From Pediococcus parvulus (lineage in GTDB: Bacteria; Bacillota; Bacilli; Lactobacillales; Lactobacillaceae): a DNA stretch of 32,537 nucleotides. The notes under the pieces are model-generated. The model was not told the origin of the DNA, searched no databases, and saw only the letters and a list, made by a program, of their open reading frames with translations. Position numbers and translations under genes: made by a program. The stretch lies in the NCBI RefSeq assembly GCF_007990205.1, contig NZ_BJWE01000020.1:1-32537 (forward strand). Reading direction: 5' to 3'. This document shows positions 1 to 7,780 of the stretch, in pieces. Each line of letters opens with the position of its first letter. Position 1 is the first letter of the stretch.

Positions 1-22
1 GTTTTTGCCCGCCCTCTGTCTA

Positions 23-1216
23 TTAATCTTTAGTAATTATTCGTTTTACAGATTTAGCAATTGCTAACTCTTCATTAGTGGGAATCATCAAAACCTTGAC
101 GGTTGAGTCTTTGGCACTAATTACCCGTGGTCCGTTTCCATTATTGTTGCTATCTTCGTCGAGTTTAATACCTAATACAGCAAGTCGATCAATGATGTCT
201 GTTCGTAAGGAGGCTTGATGCTCACCAATACCAGCGGTGAATGTGATGACATCCAAGCCACCTAGTTCGGTGAAATAGCCGCCAATATACTTCACAGCAG
301 AGTTGATAAACATATCATACACTAATTTAGCTCGCTGGTTTGTAGGGGCATTAGACACAATGTCACGCATGTCAGCTGAAATGCCAGAAACGCCAAGTAA
401 ACCTGATTTTTCGTTGAGAATATCAATAATTTTGTTAGCATCTACATGTAATTCGTCCATCAGGAATGGGACAACGGCCGGATCAACGGAACCAGACCGG
501 GTTCCCATTGGCAGGCCTTCAAGAGGTGTAAAGCCCATAGAAGTATCATAAGGTTTACCATTTTCACTTGCAGTTATGGATGCACCGCCACCAAGGTGTA
601 AAGTGACAAGTTTGATGTCATGATAGTCTTTTTTAAGAAAGTTTGCTGTTTTGTGCAAAATATATTCATGGCTAATCCCATGTTCACCGTACTTACGAAT
701 TTGGTACTGTTTGGAATAATCGTAAGGGATAGCATACAAGGCGTTTTGCTCAGGCATGTCTAGATAGAATTTGCTATCAAAAACAGCAATTTCGGGCGTG
801 GATTTTGGCAAAACCTTCATAAGGGTTTCGATACATTCCACTTGAACTGGATTGTGCAATGGTGCGTATTTATTTAAGGATTTTAACTCGCTTAAATTTT
901 TTTCAGTGATTTGAGTAGGTTGTTTAAAAGTGGTGGCACCGGCAACTACACGATGACCCACAGCGGCAATTTCCGCCACATCCTGAATTAAATGCAGATG
1001 CTTCAGTTGATCAAAAAGTAATTCCACACCTTGCTGATAAGTTAAATTAGCAATTTGTTCGGTAAACTTTTCGCCGTTTCGAACAATGGTGAAGATTGCT
1101 TCAGGGGTTTTCATTCGTTCCATAACGCCCTTGTTAATGAGAGAAAGGTCATCAAGTCCGAAAAGCTGCCATTTTAGTGAAGAGCTACCGGCATTGAGAA
1201 CTAATATTTTTTTCAA
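23..1216 (-). CDS. ackA: Acetate kinase
   Basis: Cytoplasmic acetate kinase interconverts acetyl phosphate + ADP and acetate + ATP, the ATP-yielding end of the phosphoketolase or pyruvate route. Visible family motifs are the N-terminal VLNAGSSSLKWQ phosphate motif, VGHRVVAGA around the catalytic Arg, LHLGGGAS, the DTSMGFTPLEGLPMGTRSG block, and FTAGIGEH near the C terminus. The length, 397 aa, is normal for the family. I chose the TTG at 1216 because an AGGAG lies 9 nt upstream of it. The GTG three codons earlier (1225) almost abuts that AGGAG and is a poor start. The gene diverges from malR, so it is a neighbour of the maltose genes, not a member of their operon. Family assignment is secure; the start is inferred. 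Confidence 0.96.
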   Translation of the reverse strand: MKKILVLNAGSSSLKWQLFGLDDLSLINKGVMERMKTPEAIFTIVRNGEKFTEQIANLTYQQGVELLFDQLKHLHLIQDVAEIAAVGHRVVAGATTFKQPTQITEKNLSELKSLNKYAPLHNPVQVECIETLMKVLPKSTPEIAVFDSKFYLDMPEQNALYAIPYDYSKQYQIRKYGEHGISHEYILHKTANFLKKDYHDIKLVTLHLGGGASITASENGKPYDTSMGFTPLEGLPMGTRSGSVDPAVVPFLMDELHVDANKIIDILNEKSGLLGVSGISADMRDIVSNAPTNQRAKLVYDMFINSAVKYIGGYFTELGGLDVITFTAGIGEHQASLRTDIIDRLAVLGIKLDEDSNNNGNGPRVISAKDSTVKVLMIPTNEELAIAKSVKRIITKD

Positions 1217-1268
1217 AATACGCACACTCCTATTTATATTTCATCTTAAAATTTGATCCAAATTGATT

Positions 1269-1274
1269 ATTATA
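1269..1274 (-). promoter_or_regulatory. Candidate -10 box for ackA
   Basis: A perfect TATAAT on the minus strand lies about 50 nt upstream of the ackA start. No good -35 hexamer is seen 16-18 nt further upstream (TGTGCT at 17 nt), so the promoter is tentative. No convincing cre site is seen next to it. Confidence 0.35.
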
Positions 1275-1363
1275 ACTTCAGTAAAAAGTGTAGCACAGTT
1301 TCGAGTCTGATAAATAGAATTAATAGGAAAGAAAATAAATGAAAGGGCTTTTAGAAAAATAAC

Positions 1364-1393
1364 TGGGTTTCGAAAGGTCTTACTTGGTATAAT
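1364..1393 (+). promoter_or_regulatory. Candidate malR promoter
   Basis: TATAAT at 1388-1393 is preceded at 17-18 bp by a weak -35 region (TGGGTT/GGGTTT, 1364-1370). It lies 41 nt before the malR start. The TGTTACCG operator found at the two downstream maltose promoters is absent here, so autoregulation through that site is not supported. Confidence 0.4.
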
Positions 1394-1434
1394 AAAAGTG
1401 TTGACTATTAAAATCAGTGGAGGGGGAATGCTAA

Positions 1435-2394
1435 ATGGCAACTTTAAATGACGTCGCTAAACTTGCAAATGTCTCGAAAATGACCGTTTCGAGAGTTATT
1501 AATCATCCAGATAAAGTGACGGATGATTTAAAACAATTAGTTTATCAGGCAATGCGCGAAGTAGACTATCATCCAAATGTTGCGGCAAAAGCGCTGGTGA
1601 ATAATAGTACTCGAATTATTAAATTTTGCGTCCTTGAAGATATTGATACAACAGAACCTTATTATATGAACTTAATGATTGGAATTGCCCGCTCGCTCGA
1701 TGCGCAACAGTACTCGTTGCAATTAGTGACTAGACGAAATTTTGATATTGGTAATTGTGATGGGTACGTGATCACGGGAATGCGCAAAAAGGATTTTGAT
1801 TGGATCGGCGAGTTGAAAAAGCCATTGGTTATTTTTGGCGAAAATCGATTTGGATTTGACTATGTGGATACAAACAATAAGGCCGGAACGTTTATGATCT
1901 CTAATTTGGCTTTAAAACGAGGTTATGAACGGCTGATTTTTATTGGCATGGACAGCCGAGAGTCATTTGAATATTCTCGTGAGGCTGGCTATTTACAACT
2001 TTTACAGGAAAATCAGATGGTTTCTGAAATTCACCGTTTTGATAATCATAGTCATCTTTCCCAACAGTTTGTGATTGATAACTGGGATAAATTCGAACCC
2101 AATACTTGTTTTATCTGTGCTTCAGATAGGCTTGCTTTGGGAGCAGAGCGGGGGATTGAAAGTTGTGGCGGCTTAATCCCCAAAGATTATGGGGTGACTG
2201 GTTTTGATGGCGTATTTTTAAATCAGGTCGCGTTTCCACAAATTACGACAGTCAAACAGGCTATAGTAGAAATGGGAATGGCCTGTGGTGACAAACTTTT
2301 AGATAAAATTGTGAATCACATTCAAACCTCAGGTTCTTTAATGTTTGAACCTAAAATTAGTGTGGGTGGCACCATTCGCGTCAATGTTAAATAA
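1435..2394 (+). CDS. malR: LacI-family regulator of the maltose locus (MalR-type)
   Basis: DNA-binding regulator of 319 aa, the usual LacI/GalR length. Residues 1-60 hold the LacI helix-turn-helix (TLNDVAKLANVSKMTVSRVI) and hinge helix (YHPNVAAKAL). The rest is the periplasmic-binding-protein-like effector domain, ending in VTGFDGV and a QITTVKQ segment typical of LacI C-terminal lobes. A GGAGGGGG ribosome site sits 8 nt before the ATG. It lies directly upstream of the GH13/ABC maltose genes, and a palindrome overlapping its stop codon matches a second one before malE, so it is very probably their regulator. Effector identity (maltose or another malto-sugar) is inferred from context. Whether it activates or represses is discussed in the findings; operator placement favours activation. 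Confidence 0.88.
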   Translation: MATLNDVAKLANVSKMTVSRVINHPDKVTDDLKQLVYQAMREVDYHPNVAAKALVNNSTRIIKFCVLEDIDTTEPYYMNLMIGIARSLDAQQYSLQLVTRRNFDIGNCDGYVITGMRKKDFDWIGELKKPLVIFGENRFGFDYVDTNNKAGTFMISNLALKRGYERLIFIGMDSRESFEYSREAGYLQLLQENQMVSEIHRFDNHSHLSQQFVIDNWDKFEPNTCFICASDRLALGAERGIESCGGLIPKDYGVTGFDGVFLNQVAFPQITTVKQAIVEMGMACGDKLLDKIVNHIQTSGSLMFEPKISVGGTIRVNVK

Positions 2395-2409
2395 TGTTAC
2401 CGGTAACAT
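2394..2409. promoter_or_regulatory. MalR-type operator 1
   Basis: A perfect 16-bp palindrome, ATGTTACCGGTAACAT, starts on the last base of the malR stop codon. Its 14-bp core matches the site at 5501-5514 at 13 of 14 positions. Its centre is 43.5 bp upstream of the -10 box at 2445. The central CCGG is typical of LacI-family operators. Binding by the adjacent MalR is inferred. Confidence 0.75.
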
Positions 2410-2414
2410 GCACG

Positions 2415-2446
2415 ATAAGCCTTGCAATTAGAGGGCTTATTTTTTA
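2415..2446 (+). terminator. Probable malR terminator, overlapping the next promoter
   Basis: Stem ATAAGCC (2415-2421) pairs with GGCTTAT (2434-2440) and is followed by a T run at 2441-2445. It overlaps the promoter boxes of the next unit, so it would end malR transcripts just before the GH13 operon starts. Confidence 0.5.
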
Positions 2447-2450
2447 TGCT
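2422..2450 (+). promoter_or_regulatory. Promoter of the GH13 pair
   Basis: -35 TTGCAA (2422-2427), 17-bp spacer, -10 TATGCT (2445-2450). The operator at 2394-2409 lies 12-13 bp upstream of the -35 box. The boxes are moderate matches to the housekeeping consensus, as expected for an activator-dependent promoter. Confidence 0.55.
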
Positions 2451-2455
2451 TTCAA

Positions 2456-2469
2456 TGAAAAGGTTTTCA
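2456..2469. promoter_or_regulatory. cre-like site at the start point of the GH13 unit
   Basis: TGAAAAGGTTTTCA fits the CcpA catabolite-response pattern except that the central C of CG is a G. It sits at the expected transcription start, where bound CcpA would block initiation. The central change weakens the call. Confidence 0.4.
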
Positions 2470-2485
2470 AAGAGGGGCGGTTGCA

Positions 2486-4147
2486 ATGGATGAGTGGTAT
2501 CAAGAATCAGTAATTTATCAAATATATCCTAAGAGTTTCAAGGATTCTAATAATGATGGGGTTGGTGATTTACCTGGAATAACGGAGAAATTAGACTATG
2601 TCCAACAGTTAGGGGCAAATACAATTTGGTTAAATCCAATTTTTGTTTCGCCACAAATCGACAATGGGTATGATGTTTCTAATTATTTTGCGATTGATCC
2701 ATTGCTTGGAAACATGGATGATTTTCAAACAATGGTTAAAGAAATTCACAAACGAAAAATGCATTTAATATTGGATTTGCCGATTAACGACACCTCGGAT
2801 CAACATCCTTGGTTTCAAGATGCGGTCAAAAATAAAAATAGTATTTTTCGCGGATATTATATTTGGGCTGAAAATCAAGATAAACGGCCAAACAACTGGG
2901 GATCCTTTTTTGGTGGCAGTGTTTGGGAACCGGACCCAAATGGCGGTTCCGAATATTATTGCCACATTTTTGATAAACGAATGCCAGATCTGAATTGGAA
3001 AAATCCAGAAGTGCGCAAATCGATGGCTGATATTGCCAAGTTTTGGATTGATAAAGGAGTAGACGGGTTCCGATTAGATGCATTTATTCACATTGCCAAA
3101 GCTAATTTTGGACAAAATATTTTAAACCAAACAGAGGATTACCCGGTGGACTCCTCATTTTATGCCAATTTGCCAGAGGTAAAACTTTATTTAGAGAATT
3201 TCATCAAGCTTGTCAAAACGTACAAAAATGATGTTTTTTTCCTTGGTGAAGCTTCTTCAGCAGATGCCTATCAAGCTGCTGAGTATACGCGTCCTGATAA
3301 TTTTGGTTGTGATATGGTGGTGACTTCTGACAACTATGGTGAGGAATATCCATTGAAAGATCCCAAAATTCCTATGTTTTTCCAACCGCGCCAATTGAGT
3401 CTCAAACGACTAAAAGAAACTTTTTCAATTTGGGAAGCCGTTTTAGAAAATATTAGTTTACCAGCTTTAACTTGGGGAAATCATGACATTAGCCGAGTTT
3501 TAGATCGATTGCATATTGACCCTAAAGATTCTGACTTGCCGAAAGCTTTGGCAGTATGTATGTATTTGCAGCGGGGAATCCCCATTATCTATTACGGTGA
3601 AGAAATTGGGATGCGTAATCTGAAGTATAAAAAGCTCCGTGATTTCCGTGATCAACGGGCCCTAGATTTAATTCAGTTTATGCAAAATCAAGGATATAAG
3701 GATGAAAAGATTCTTGAGCTCCTCAATCAACAGGATGAAATGACAGCACGGGGTCCGTTTCAATGGAATGCAGGTAAGTACGTTGGCTTTTCAAATCATC
3801 ATCCTTGGAACTGGGCAGATCATAATGAAGCTGCAGCAGATACGGCTGTAGAAAATGATGACGGCTTGTTTGCTTTCTATCGAGCAGTTTTAAAAGTTAA
3901 GGCACAACCGTTGTTTTCACAAGGAAGTTATCTGTTACTTGAAACAAATTCTAAAATTTATGCGTTTGAACGTGAATTGAACGGTAAAAAAGCATTTGTG
4001 ATTGTGAATTTTGCTGACAAGGTGCTCAAATATCATGTGCCAACTTTGAAGGTCGTTCATACGCTGTTATCCAATAAGGCTAGTTCACTCGTTGATAATG
4101 TGGTGACAATGGAACCAGCTGGAAGTATTGTGATTGAAGAAAAATAA
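2486..4147 (+). CDS. GH13 alpha-glucosidase-like enzyme, probably alpha-1,4 type, with an altered region I
   Basis: Cytoplasmic GH13 protein of 553 aa, similar in length and order to subfamily 31 alpha-glucosidases. The catalytic triad is present: nucleophile D198 in GVDGFRLDAF, acid/base E255 in FLGEA, and D334 in GNHD. The domain V motif is MPDLNW (166-171) instead of QPDLNW. Region I reads LDLPINDTSDQH (96-107) where the family has DLVVNHTS, so the usual substrate-binding His is Asp102. The residue after the nucleophile is Ala199. In this subfamily Ala there goes with alpha-1,4 preference and Val with alpha-1,6 preference. There is no signal peptide. AGAGGGGCGG precedes the ATG. It is first of a two-gene unit behind malR. 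Likely role is hydrolysis of short malto-oligosaccharides, but the region I change could alter or reduce activity. Confidence 0.85.
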   Translation: MDEWYQESVIYQIYPKSFKDSNNDGVGDLPGITEKLDYVQQLGANTIWLNPIFVSPQIDNGYDVSNYFAIDPLLGNMDDFQTMVKEIHKRKMHLILDLPINDTSDQHPWFQDAVKNKNSIFRGYYIWAENQDKRPNNWGSFFGGSVWEPDPNGGSEYYCHIFDKRMPDLNWKNPEVRKSMADIAKFWIDKGVDGFRLDAFIHIAKANFGQNILNQTEDYPVDSSFYANLPEVKLYLENFIKLVKTYKNDVFFLGEASSADAYQAAEYTRPDNFGCDMVVTSDNYGEEYPLKDPKIPMFFQPRQLSLKRLKETFSIWEAVLENISLPALTWGNHDISRVLDRLHIDPKDSDLPKALAVCMYLQRGIPIIYYGEEIGMRNLKYKKLRDFRDQRALDLIQFMQNQGYKDEKILELLNQQDEMTARGPFQWNAGKYVGFSNHHPWNWADHNEAAADTAVENDDGLFAFYRAVLKVKAQPLFSQGSYLLLETNSKIYAFERELNGKKAFVIVNFADKVLKYHVPTLKVVHTLLSNKASSLVDNVVTMEPAGSIVIEEK

Positions 4148-4161
4148 GGGAGATAAAAAAG

Positions 4162-5460
4162 ATGGCAGATGATACAAGTACGGATTTACGGAAGTTACAA
4201 ATTTATAGTGTGTTTGTGAGAAATCACACGAAGGAAGGAACCTTGAAGGCGTTAGAGCCAGATTTGCCCAGAATCAAGGCGCTGGGGACTGATTTTATTT
4301 GGCTGCTACCCATAAATCCAGTAGGTAAAGTGGACCGAAAAGGCAAGTTAGGATCACCTTATTCAATTAAGGATTATCGCAAAATTGATCCCGCCCAAGG
4401 AACTTGGGCCGATTTTGTTCATTTGGCAGATAAGATTCATGGATTGGGAATGAAGTTAATGATTGATATTGTGTATAATCACACTTCGCGAGATTCAGTA
4501 TTGTTAAAAGCGCATCCAGAATATTTCTTGCATGATAAACAGGGAAAACTGTTTAATAAAAATCCAGAATGGTCTGACGTTGCAGAGTTGGACTATACAA
4601 ATCACGGGTTGTGGGATTACCAAATTGAAACTTTAAAAGAGTATGCGAAAGTTGTTGATGGATTTCGTTGTGACGTTGCTCCCCAAGTCCCGTTGCCATT
4701 TTGGTTAGCGGCTCGTAAAGAGGTTGCACAGGTTAAACCAGATATGGTTTGGCTTGCTGAATCGACGGGTGGCGACTACATCCGAGAGATTCGGAGTAAA
4801 GGATATTGGATTTCGTCAGATGGTGAGATTTATCGTGCATTTGACCTCGCATACGATTATGACATTGATCAGGATTGGCATGACTATGTATACGGAAAGT
4901 CTTCACTGGCTGATTATGTGAAGGTGTTGAATCGGCAAGACCTTACATTTCCCGCAAATTATATTAAAATGCGATATTTAGAAAATCATGACCATGAACG
5001 AGCTCATGAGCTTTTTCCCAATTTGAATGATTTGATCAATTGGACGGCATTTTCTGAGTTTCAGAAGGGAGCCACTTTAGTGTATGCCGGACAAGAAGTC
5101 GGTATTTCACATACACCAACATTGTTTGATTCAGATAAACTAGATTGGAAAAGTTCCATAGACTTATCACCTGTGATAAAGCGTATGCATGAGCTAAGTC
5201 AAGATACAATTCAAGTTAAGGGGAGTTATCACTTAGTAGATTCTGGGAATGATATTGTAAAAGTTGTCTTTGAGACTCACAAAAAGCAGAGACTGGGACT
5301 ATTTAGTTTAAGAAGTAACAGTGGTCGCGTTAAAACAACCCTTGAAGATGGATACTATGCTAATCTATTTGATGGATCAACAGTAATTGTGAGAAATGGT
5401 GTTATTCGAGTTACAGGAGATCCGATGGTTATCGAAACAGGCGAAATAATAAGAAAATAG
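4162..5460 (+). CDS. Short intracellular GH13 alpha-amylase-family enzyme
   Basis: GH13 protein of 432 aa without a signal peptide, so cytoplasmic. All conserved regions are visible: region I DIVYNHTS (102-109), region II DGFRCDVA with nucleophile D171, region III WLAES with E200, and region IV LENHDHERA with D277. It is about 120 aa shorter than the GH13_31 alpha-glucosidases in this window and lacks their PDLNW segment, so it is not a paralogue of recent origin. The GH13 subfamily cannot be set by eye; amylase or neopullulanase-like cleavage of imported dextrins is the best guess. It starts 14 nt after the preceding GH13 gene behind an AAGGGAGA site, so the two are cotranscribed. Confidence 0.85.
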   Translation: MADDTSTDLRKLQIYSVFVRNHTKEGTLKALEPDLPRIKALGTDFIWLLPINPVGKVDRKGKLGSPYSIKDYRKIDPAQGTWADFVHLADKIHGLGMKLMIDIVYNHTSRDSVLLKAHPEYFLHDKQGKLFNKNPEWSDVAELDYTNHGLWDYQIETLKEYAKVVDGFRCDVAPQVPLPFWLAARKEVAQVKPDMVWLAESTGGDYIREIRSKGYWISSDGEIYRAFDLAYDYDIDQDWHDYVYGKSSLADYVKVLNRQDLTFPANYIKMRYLENHDHERAHELFPNLNDLINWTAFSEFQKGATLVYAGQEVGISHTPTLFDSDKLDWKSSIDLSPVIKRMHELSQDTIQVKGSYHLVDSGNDIVKVVFETHKKQRLGLFSLRSNSGRVKTTLEDGYYANLFDGSTVIVRNGVIRVTGDPMVIETGEIIRK

Positions 5461-5497
5461 CCAATTTTATGTGTTAGTTCCTGAATTATTAGAAAAA

Positions 5498-5517
5498 AGC
5501 TGTTACCGTTAACAGCT
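5498..5517. promoter_or_regulatory. MalR-type operator 2
   Basis: A 20-bp near-palindrome (AGCTGTTACC / GTTAACAGCT, one mismatched pair). Its TGTTACCGTTAACA core (5501-5514) differs by one base from operator 1. The core centre is 43.5 bp upstream of the -10 box at 5551, the same distance as in the first promoter. MalR binding is inferred. Confidence 0.75.
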
Positions 5518-5531
5518 GGAAAACGCTTGCA
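5517..5531. promoter_or_regulatory. cre site overlapping the malE -35 box
   Basis: TGGAAAACGCTTGCA matches the consensus WTGNAANCGNWNNCW with one mismatch and keeps the central CG. It overlaps the -35 hexamer, so CcpA bound here would repress the transporter operon when a preferred sugar is present. Confidence 0.65.
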
Positions 5532-5556
5532 TAACATTAATTGAGCTGCGTACAAT
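5527..5556 (+). promoter_or_regulatory. Promoter of the malE operon
   Basis: -35 TTGCAT (5527-5532), 18-bp spacer, -10 TACAAT (5551-5556). The start point would be near 5563, leaving a leader of about 40 nt before malE. It is flanked by operator 2 and overlapped by the cre site. Confidence 0.65.
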
Positions 5557-5603
5557 ATGTGTTGTAAGAACAAGTTAAAAAATTTTACAGGGAGGTTCTT
5601 ATC

Positions 5604-6896
5604 ATGAGTCATAAGTTTTGGAAACATCTCGCGACGGTTACGATGGTAGCCGGTGCAGCACTAACATTAGCTGCTTGTGGAAGTAGTTCCGCAAAAAAGA
5701 ATGTTAAGATCACAATTTTACAAGGAAAGGTTGAAAATAATAAGCAGTTCAAACAAATTGCTGCTCAATATGAAAAATCTCATCCTAATGTAAAAATTGA
5801 GGTTACCTCAATTGGTGGTGGTACTCAATATGATCCCGTTTTGAAAACTCGTATTTCATCTGGTAATGCACCAACCATCTTTAGTTTAGCTGGTCCTGCA
5901 GATGTTAAGCAATTTAAGTCACATGAAGCTGACTTATCGAATACGAAGGCTGCAAAGGCTGCACAACCAGGAACTTTGGATGCTGTAAAGACAGATGGCA
6001 AAACAGTTGGTTTACCATTTAACGTTGAAGGATATGGATTTGTTTATAATAAGAAAGTCTTTAGAGAAGCAGGAATTGATGCAACCAGTTTAACAACTTA
6101 TGCAAAATTACAAGCGGCTGTTAAGAAAATTGATTCTATGAAAACAAAATTAGGTATCAAAGGTGTCTTTGCTTTACCAGGTAAAGAAGCTTGGATCATG
6201 TCAGATCATTTAGCTAACTTATACATCGGTCAAGATTTCAAAGGAAATGCTTTGAAATTATATAATTCAAAGACAATGCCATTTACGAAGAATGCCGATA
6301 TGAAACAAATGCTTGATTTGCAGAGTACATACTCTATCAAACCAGTAATGCAAATGGATTATTCAGCACAAGTTAACCAGTACTTCTCACAAGGTAAGAC
6401 AGCTATGATTCAACAAGGTGACTGGATTTATCCAACAGTTGAACAAATTGATAAGAAATTTGCTAAAAACAATGTTGGTATGATTCCAATTCCTGTTAAG
6501 GGTGAAGAAGGCAAGTTACCAGTTGGAACATCACTATACTGGGCTGTTAATAAGCAAAAATCATCTGCTGAACAAACGGCAGCAAAGAACTTCTTGGATT
6601 GGTTGTATACTTCTAAAGCAGGTAAGAAAGATGTTGTAAACACTTTGCATTTCGTACCAGCTTATAAAGGTTACAGTAATTTCAAGATGGAAGATGCTTT
6701 AACACAAACAGTGTTCAAGTACTCAAATGAAAACAAGACCATTGGCTGGGCATTCCCTGGATACACAGGTACTCCATGGGATCCAAATGTTGCACAACCA
6801 AACTTACAGAAGTATCTCTCAGGTAAACAAGGCTGGGCTGCAACTGTAAAGAACATGAAAGATGGTTGGAAGAAACAACAGGCAAGTTCGAACTAA
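5604..6896 (+). CDS. malE: Maltodextrin ABC transporter, substrate-binding lipoprotein
   Basis: Extracellular solute-binding protein of 430 aa, anchored to the membrane by a lipid on Cys25 (lipobox LAAC after a positively charged, hydrophobic signal peptide). The mature part starts with a Ser-rich linker and then the ITILQGKVENNKQFKQIAAQYEKSHP segment of family 1 binding proteins, here split for length as ITILQGKV and QFKQIAAQYEKSHP. PLPFN-like and GDWIYP motifs are also present. It captures malto-oligosaccharides and passes them to the MalF/MalG channel. It heads the operon, with GGGAGG before the ATG and the promoter and operator just upstream. The substrate is inferred from the two permeases, MsmX and the maltose phosphorylase downstream. 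Confidence 0.93.
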   Translation: MSHKFWKHLATVTMVAGAALTLAACGSSSAKKNVKITILQGKVENNKQFKQIAAQYEKSHPNVKIEVTSIGGGTQYDPVLKTRISSGNAPTIFSLAGPADVKQFKSHEADLSNTKAAKAAQPGTLDAVKTDGKTVGLPFNVEGYGFVYNKKVFREAGIDATSLTTYAKLQAAVKKIDSMKTKLGIKGVFALPGKEAWIMSDHLANLYIGQDFKGNALKLYNSKTMPFTKNADMKQMLDLQSTYSIKPVMQMDYSAQVNQYFSQGKTAMIQQGDWIYPTVEQIDKKFAKNNVGMIPIPVKGEEGKLPVGTSLYWAVNKQKSSAEQTAAKNFLDWLYTSKAGKKDVVNTLHFVPAYKGYSNFKMEDALTQTVFKYSNENKTIGWAFPGYTGTPWDPNVAQPNLQKYLSGKQGWAATVKNMKDGWKKQQASSN

Positions 6897-6919
6897 TAAA
6901 TAAAAGAGGGTAATGTAAC

Positions 6920-7780
6920 ATGAAAAATCGTAGTCTTTCATTTTGGCTGTTTTTAACGCCAACCCTCGTTGCGTTAGCCTTGGTTGTCTTTATTCCGATG
7001 CTAGAAGGACTGTTTTATTCCTTTACTGATTGGGATGGATTGTCATTTACCAAAATGGTGGGATTTCAAAATTACATTACGTTGCTTCACGATAAGGCGT
7101 TTGTTAACGCCTTTTGGTTTACAGTTGCGTTTGTAATCGTTACCGTCATTGCACTTAACGTAATCGGGTTAGGCTTAGCACTTTTGGTTACACAGAAGTT
7201 TAAGGGAAGTAACTTTTTGAGAACTGTGTTCTTTATGCCAAATATGATCGGTGGATTAATTTTAGGATTTATCTGGCAGTTCATTTTCACGCAGGGGTTC
7301 AGTGCTTTGGGAAGCGCGCTTCATGCCGGTTGGCTGGAAAACTGGTTAACAACCGAGAACACTGGATTTTGGGGATTAGTTATTGTGACAGTTTGGCAAA
7401 TGAGTGGTTATATTATGATCATCTATATTGCTTATTTACAGAATATTTCTCAAGAGATTATTGAAGCGGCTGAGATTGACGGTGCTTCCGCTTGGCAAAG
7501 ATTTACCAAAATCACTTTTCCAATGATTGCACCTGCATTTACAGTTTGCATGTTCTTGACACTTTCGAATGGTTTTAAGATTTATGATCAAAACCTTTCA
7601 TTAACTGGTGGGGGACCATACAACTCGACTCAAATGTTAGCAATGGATATTGTTAATACAGCTTATAATGCCAGCAACTTTTCGTTAGCTGAAGCAAAAG
7701 CAATTGTGTTCTTTATCATCGTTGCGGCAATTTCGTTAATTCAAGTCTTCTATAATCGTAAGCGGGAGGTGGATTTGTAA
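6920..7780 (+). CDS. malF: Maltodextrin ABC transporter permease (MalF-type)
   Basis: Integral membrane subunit of 286 aa with about six hydrophobic segments. The EAA loop, which docks on the ATPase, is seen at residues 181-200 (IEAAEIDGASAWQRFTKITF), followed by PMIAP. It lacks the large periplasmic P2 loop of enterobacterial MalF, as is normal in Gram-positive bacteria. The C-terminal stretch SLTGGGPYNSTQMLA is characteristic of this sugar permease family. An AGAGGG site lies 9 nt before the ATG, and malG follows with a 1-nt overlap, indicating translational coupling. Confidence 0.94.
   Translation: MKNRSLSFWLFLTPTLVALALVVFIPMLEGLFYSFTDWDGLSFTKMVGFQNYITLLHDKAFVNAFWFTVAFVIVTVIALNVIGLGLALLVTQKFKGSNFLRTVFFMPNMIGGLILGFIWQFIFTQGFSALGSALHAGWLENWLTTENTGFWGLVIVTVWQMSGYIMIIYIAYLQNISQEIIEAAEIDGASAWQRFTKITFPMIAPAFTVCMFLTLSNGFKIYDQNLSLTGGGPYNSTQMLAMDIVNTAYNASNFSLAEAKAIVFFIIVAAISLIQVFYNRKREVDL

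Noticed and set aside
1217-1225. GTG at 1225 as ackA start
   Set aside because: It touches the AGGAG site; the TTG at 1216 has correct spacing and gives the usual MKKILVLNAG start.
5498-5517. Operator 2 read as a terminator for the GH13 pair
   Set aside because: It forms an 8-bp hairpin but is followed by GGAAAACG, not a T run; similarity to operator 1 explains it better.
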